Assembly: GCA_023230565.1 (NCBI GenBank)
Contig: JALNXD010000059.1
Location: 1 to 16,264 of the forward strand
DNA from: Syntrophales bacterium
Lineage (GTDB): Bacteria > Desulfobacterota > Syntrophia > Syntrophales > UBA2210
Length of the DNA: 16,264 nt
Reading direction: 5' to 3'
The stretch's first letter is position 1. Each line of letters starts with the position of its first letter. Of the stretch, positions 14,951 through 16,264 are shown piece by piece. The notes beneath the pieces were generated by a model that saw only the letters and a program-made list of their open reading frames with translations, was not told the DNA's origin and made no database searches. The position numbers were made by a program, and so were the translations under genes.

Positions 14951-14970
14951 GTGCGCGTACAAAGGCGCAC
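14951..14970 (+). other. Short perfect hairpin ahead of the GT2 gene
   Basis: GTGCGC (14951-14956) and GCGCAC (14965-14970) form a 6-bp stem with an 8-nt loop. It is not followed by a T-run, so it is not an intrinsic terminator. It lies about 50 bp upstream of the glycosyltransferase start and could affect the leader. Confidence 0.45.
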
Positions 14971-15021
14971 AGGAGTACAAAGTCTAACGAATTTGAAGCT
15001 ATCTATAAGGATGTTCTGCAA

Positions 15022-15756
15022 GTGCACCGCAAAATACAAAGAAAAGAGAACAAAAAACCGCAAATGGGGAACCGGGCACCCATAACAGTTTTTATCCCCG
15101 TCTACAATGAAGAAGCCATCTTGAAAGCGAATATCGAAACGCTGGCCCGGTATCTGGAGACACACTGGCCCGATTACGAGATCCTGATTGCGAGCAACGG
15201 GTCGACTGATCGTACTGTCGCAATATCGAAAGAATTGCACGAATCGAATCTCAGGGTAAATTTTTTCCATCTCTCCGCAAAGGGAGTGGGGCTGGCGTTT
15301 GAAGAGGGTATCAGAAAAGCGGCCTGGGACCGCATAATCACGGTCGATGCCGATCTGACCACCGACATGAATTTCATCCCCAGGGCGGCGAGACTCCTCG
15401 ATGAGTACGAGATAGTCGTGGGTTCAAAGAAAAACGGCAGCCAGAAGCGCTCGCTTGTCAGGCTGGCAGGAAGCGGCAGTTTCATATTCTGTGTGCGCCT
15501 GCTCCTGAAGCTTCCCTATGTGGACTACTCCATCGGATCCAAGGCCTACCGCCGCTCCACCATCGCCCGCTATACGCGGCATATCAATTACGGATCTTCC
15601 TATGTCATCGAGATCATCTACCGCGCCTGGCGCCACGGATCCCGGATAACCGAAATCCCCGTCTACTGCGAAGACACCCGCGAAAGCAAATTCAACCTTG
15701 CCCATGAAGGCATCTACCGTTTCTCCAACTTATTCAAACTCTGGCTCACCCGCTAA
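15022..15756 (+). CDS. Family 2 glycosyltransferase, dolichyl-phosphate-mannose-synthase-like
   Basis: The 244-residue protein carries the GT2 GT-A fold signatures: ITVFIPVYNEE (21-31), EILIASNGSTDRT (53-65), KGVGLAFEEGI (87-97), the metal-binding DAD (109-111) and VGSK (133-136). It resembles DPM1/GtrB-type enzymes, which move a sugar from a nucleotide donor to a polyprenyl phosphate at the cytosolic face, and has no C-terminal membrane helices. Its likely product would serve the neighbouring GT-C protein, which belongs to a class that uses lipid-linked sugars; that link is inference. The GTG start at 15022 has AAGGA ten bases upstream; ATG 15064 would remove 14 poorly conserved residues. 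The stop codon TAA is itself the first three bases of a dispersed repeat. Confidence 0.88.
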   Translation: MHRKIQRKENKKPQMGNRAPITVFIPVYNEEAILKANIETLARYLETHWPDYEILIASNGSTDRTVAISKELHESNLRVNFFHLSAKGVGLAFEEGIRKAAWDRIITVDADLTTDMNFIPRAARLLDEYEIVVGSKKNGSQKRSLVRLAGSGSFIFCVRLLLKLPYVDYSIGSKAYRRSTIARYTRHINYGSSYVIEIIYRAWRHGSRITEIPVYCEDTRESKFNLAHEGIYRFSNLFKLWLTR

Positions 15757-15892
15757 TTGGGGACGGGTTCACATTAATTAATTGGGGACGGGTTCACATT
15801 TTGCTCTATTCAAATCTAAATTGTCCAAAATGTGAACCCGTCCCCAATTAATTACCTTTCCCCTCGGGGAAATGTGAACCCGTCCCCAATTA
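15754..15892. repeat. REP-like repeat cluster D, four copies plus hairpin
   Basis: Two direct copies in GGGG orientation (15754-15775, 15778-15801) are followed by two in CCCC orientation (15828-15851, 15870-15892). The hairpin TTTCCCCTCGGGGAAA (15857-15872), identical to that of cluster B, lies between the last two. The inner pair (15778-15801 with 15828-15851) is a 24-bp perfect inverted repeat with a 26-nt loop and could act as a strong RNA hairpin behind the GT2 gene. Confidence 0.9.
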
Positions 15893-15907
15893 GCGCAATT
15901 AACCGAA

Positions 15908-15931
15908 AAAATGTGAGTCCGGTCACATTTT
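15908..15931. promoter_or_regulatory. CRP-consensus operator, perfect palindrome
   Basis: AAAATGTGA (15908-15916), GTCCGG, TCACATTTT (15923-15931) form a perfect 9-bp inverted repeat. The inner 22 bp match the E. coli CRP consensus arms AAATGTGA and TCACATTT exactly. Its centre is 25.5 bp upstream of the -35 box and about 60 bp upstream of the expected start of the following promoter, as in class I CRP promoters. Confidence 0.8.
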
Positions 15932-15944
15932 CTTCTACTTCTCC

Positions 15945-15973
15945 TTGACTTCTTCGATATGCTTTACTATAAC
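15945..15973 (+). promoter_or_regulatory. Sigma70-type promoter at the end of the window
   Basis: TTGACT (15945-15950) and TATAAC (15968-15973), each five of six matches, are separated by the ideal 17 bp. The predicted start is near 15980, leaving at least 280 nt of leader inside the window. Confidence 0.7.
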
Positions 15974-16055
15974 CCCTTGTTCAATCGATGAACATAATAA
16001 CAAAAAGTTGTTCAATAACGTTACATAATTGATATTACGTATTATTTAACTCTGG

Positions 16056-16110
16056 ATCGGAAACTTCAGGAATCCTGGATTAGGCCTCCGATGTAATTTA
16101 AGGGGCGGAG
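16056..16110 (+). promoter_or_regulatory. Structured leader with alternative stems
   Basis: ATCGGA (16056-16061) pairs with TCCGAT (16087-16092) around an inner stem TTCAGG/CCTGGA (16065-16070 with 16074-16079). CTCCG (16086-16090) can instead pair with CGGAG (16106-16110), which would break the first stem. This could be an RNA switch in the leader of the downstream gene. I do not recognise a known riboswitch class. Confidence 0.35.
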
Positions 16111-16264
16111 CTGTATCATCTGCACACAATTCGCTTTGTCCTGAGACCTTTGAACAACAGACAATTTTCATTAAACCCGGTTTTATGCCCGATTTTTTTG
16201 AAATACCTATTCGAGACCGATCCGATGTGGCCGGTTGGCGATGATGATATTTTTGTTATGATGA

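Larger units (their letters stand above)
15757..16264. other. Non-coding end region
   Basis: No credible gene is seen in the last 508 bases. They hold repeat cluster D, a CRP-type operator, a promoter and a long leader with possible RNA structure, all listed separately. The gene this promoter serves presumably starts beyond the window. Confidence 0.6.

Noticed and set aside
12040..15892. Insertion sequence or complete transposon
   Set aside because: No transposase, integrase or target-site duplication is seen. The copies are short, non-autonomous, REP-like units.
16050..16110. Cyclic-di-GMP (GEMM) riboswitch, expected near EPS genes
   Set aside because: The conserved GEMM features (tetraloop-receptor pair, GCAAA-type junction sequence) are not visible. 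It is kept only as an unclassified structured leader.
16160..16202. CCCGG...CCCG followed by seven T residues as a terminator of the last transcript
   Set aside because: Only about three base pairs can form before the T-run.

Overview
The window looks like a chromosomal piece of a Gram-negative bacterium of moderate GC content. The evidence is an outer-membrane export lipoprotein, a signal-peptide-bearing outer-membrane beta-barrel and Wzc-type membrane proteins. The style (REP-like dispersed repeats, TPR and Thr-rich surface proteins, CRP-type operators) would fit Desulfobacterota or a related deep metagenomic lineage, but no marker gene here fixes the taxonomy.

Layout. Bases 1-160 hold a 13-bp tandem array and one copy of a dispersed palindromic repeat. 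Gene 1 (264-1208, +) is a YbhN/LPG-synthase-type flippase-like membrane protein. From 8227 down to 1325 runs a minus-strand exopolysaccharide (EPS) block, in transcription order: a secreted Ala/Pro repeat plus Thr-rich mucin-like protein, an outer-membrane beta-barrel, a short OPX/Wza-type export lipoprotein, a Wzc-type polysaccharide co-polymerase fused to a BY-kinase, and a PHP-family (CpsB/YwqE) tyrosine phosphatase. A perfect TGTGA-N6-TCACA operator and a sigma70-type promoter precede the first gene. Terminator-like hairpins and an internal promoter split the block into two units.

Bases 8228-8891 are mostly non-coding, with the operator/promoter and one doubtful small ORF. A second minus-strand pair follows: a membrane-anchored two-domain secreted protein (11993-11163), then a 729-residue TPR protein (11081-8892). 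Divergent from it, on the plus strand, are a GT-C/PTPS-related multi-membrane protein with a C-terminal TPR tail (12159-14798) and a DPM1-like GT2 glycosyltransferase (15022-15756). The end of the window has five more repeat-related elements. The last of these is a perfect CRP-consensus palindrome placed about 60 bp upstream of a good promoter, whose long, structured leader runs off the window.

How it fits together (inference). The GT2 and GT-C proteins, and possibly gene 1, would act on lipid-linked sugars at the inner membrane. The co-polymerase kinase and the phosphatase would set chain length by phosphorylating and dephosphorylating a Tyr-rich tail. The OPX lipoprotein is too short to cross the outer membrane by itself and probably hands polymer to the neighbouring beta-barrel. 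The Thr-rich protein is probably a surface or matrix component made with the polymer. No wholly new defence or mobile system is evident. The most unusual signals are the repeat family (including an in-frame copy inside a gene and a tandem array derived from it), the paired CRP-type promoters, and the Thr-rich/beta-barrel EPS unit.
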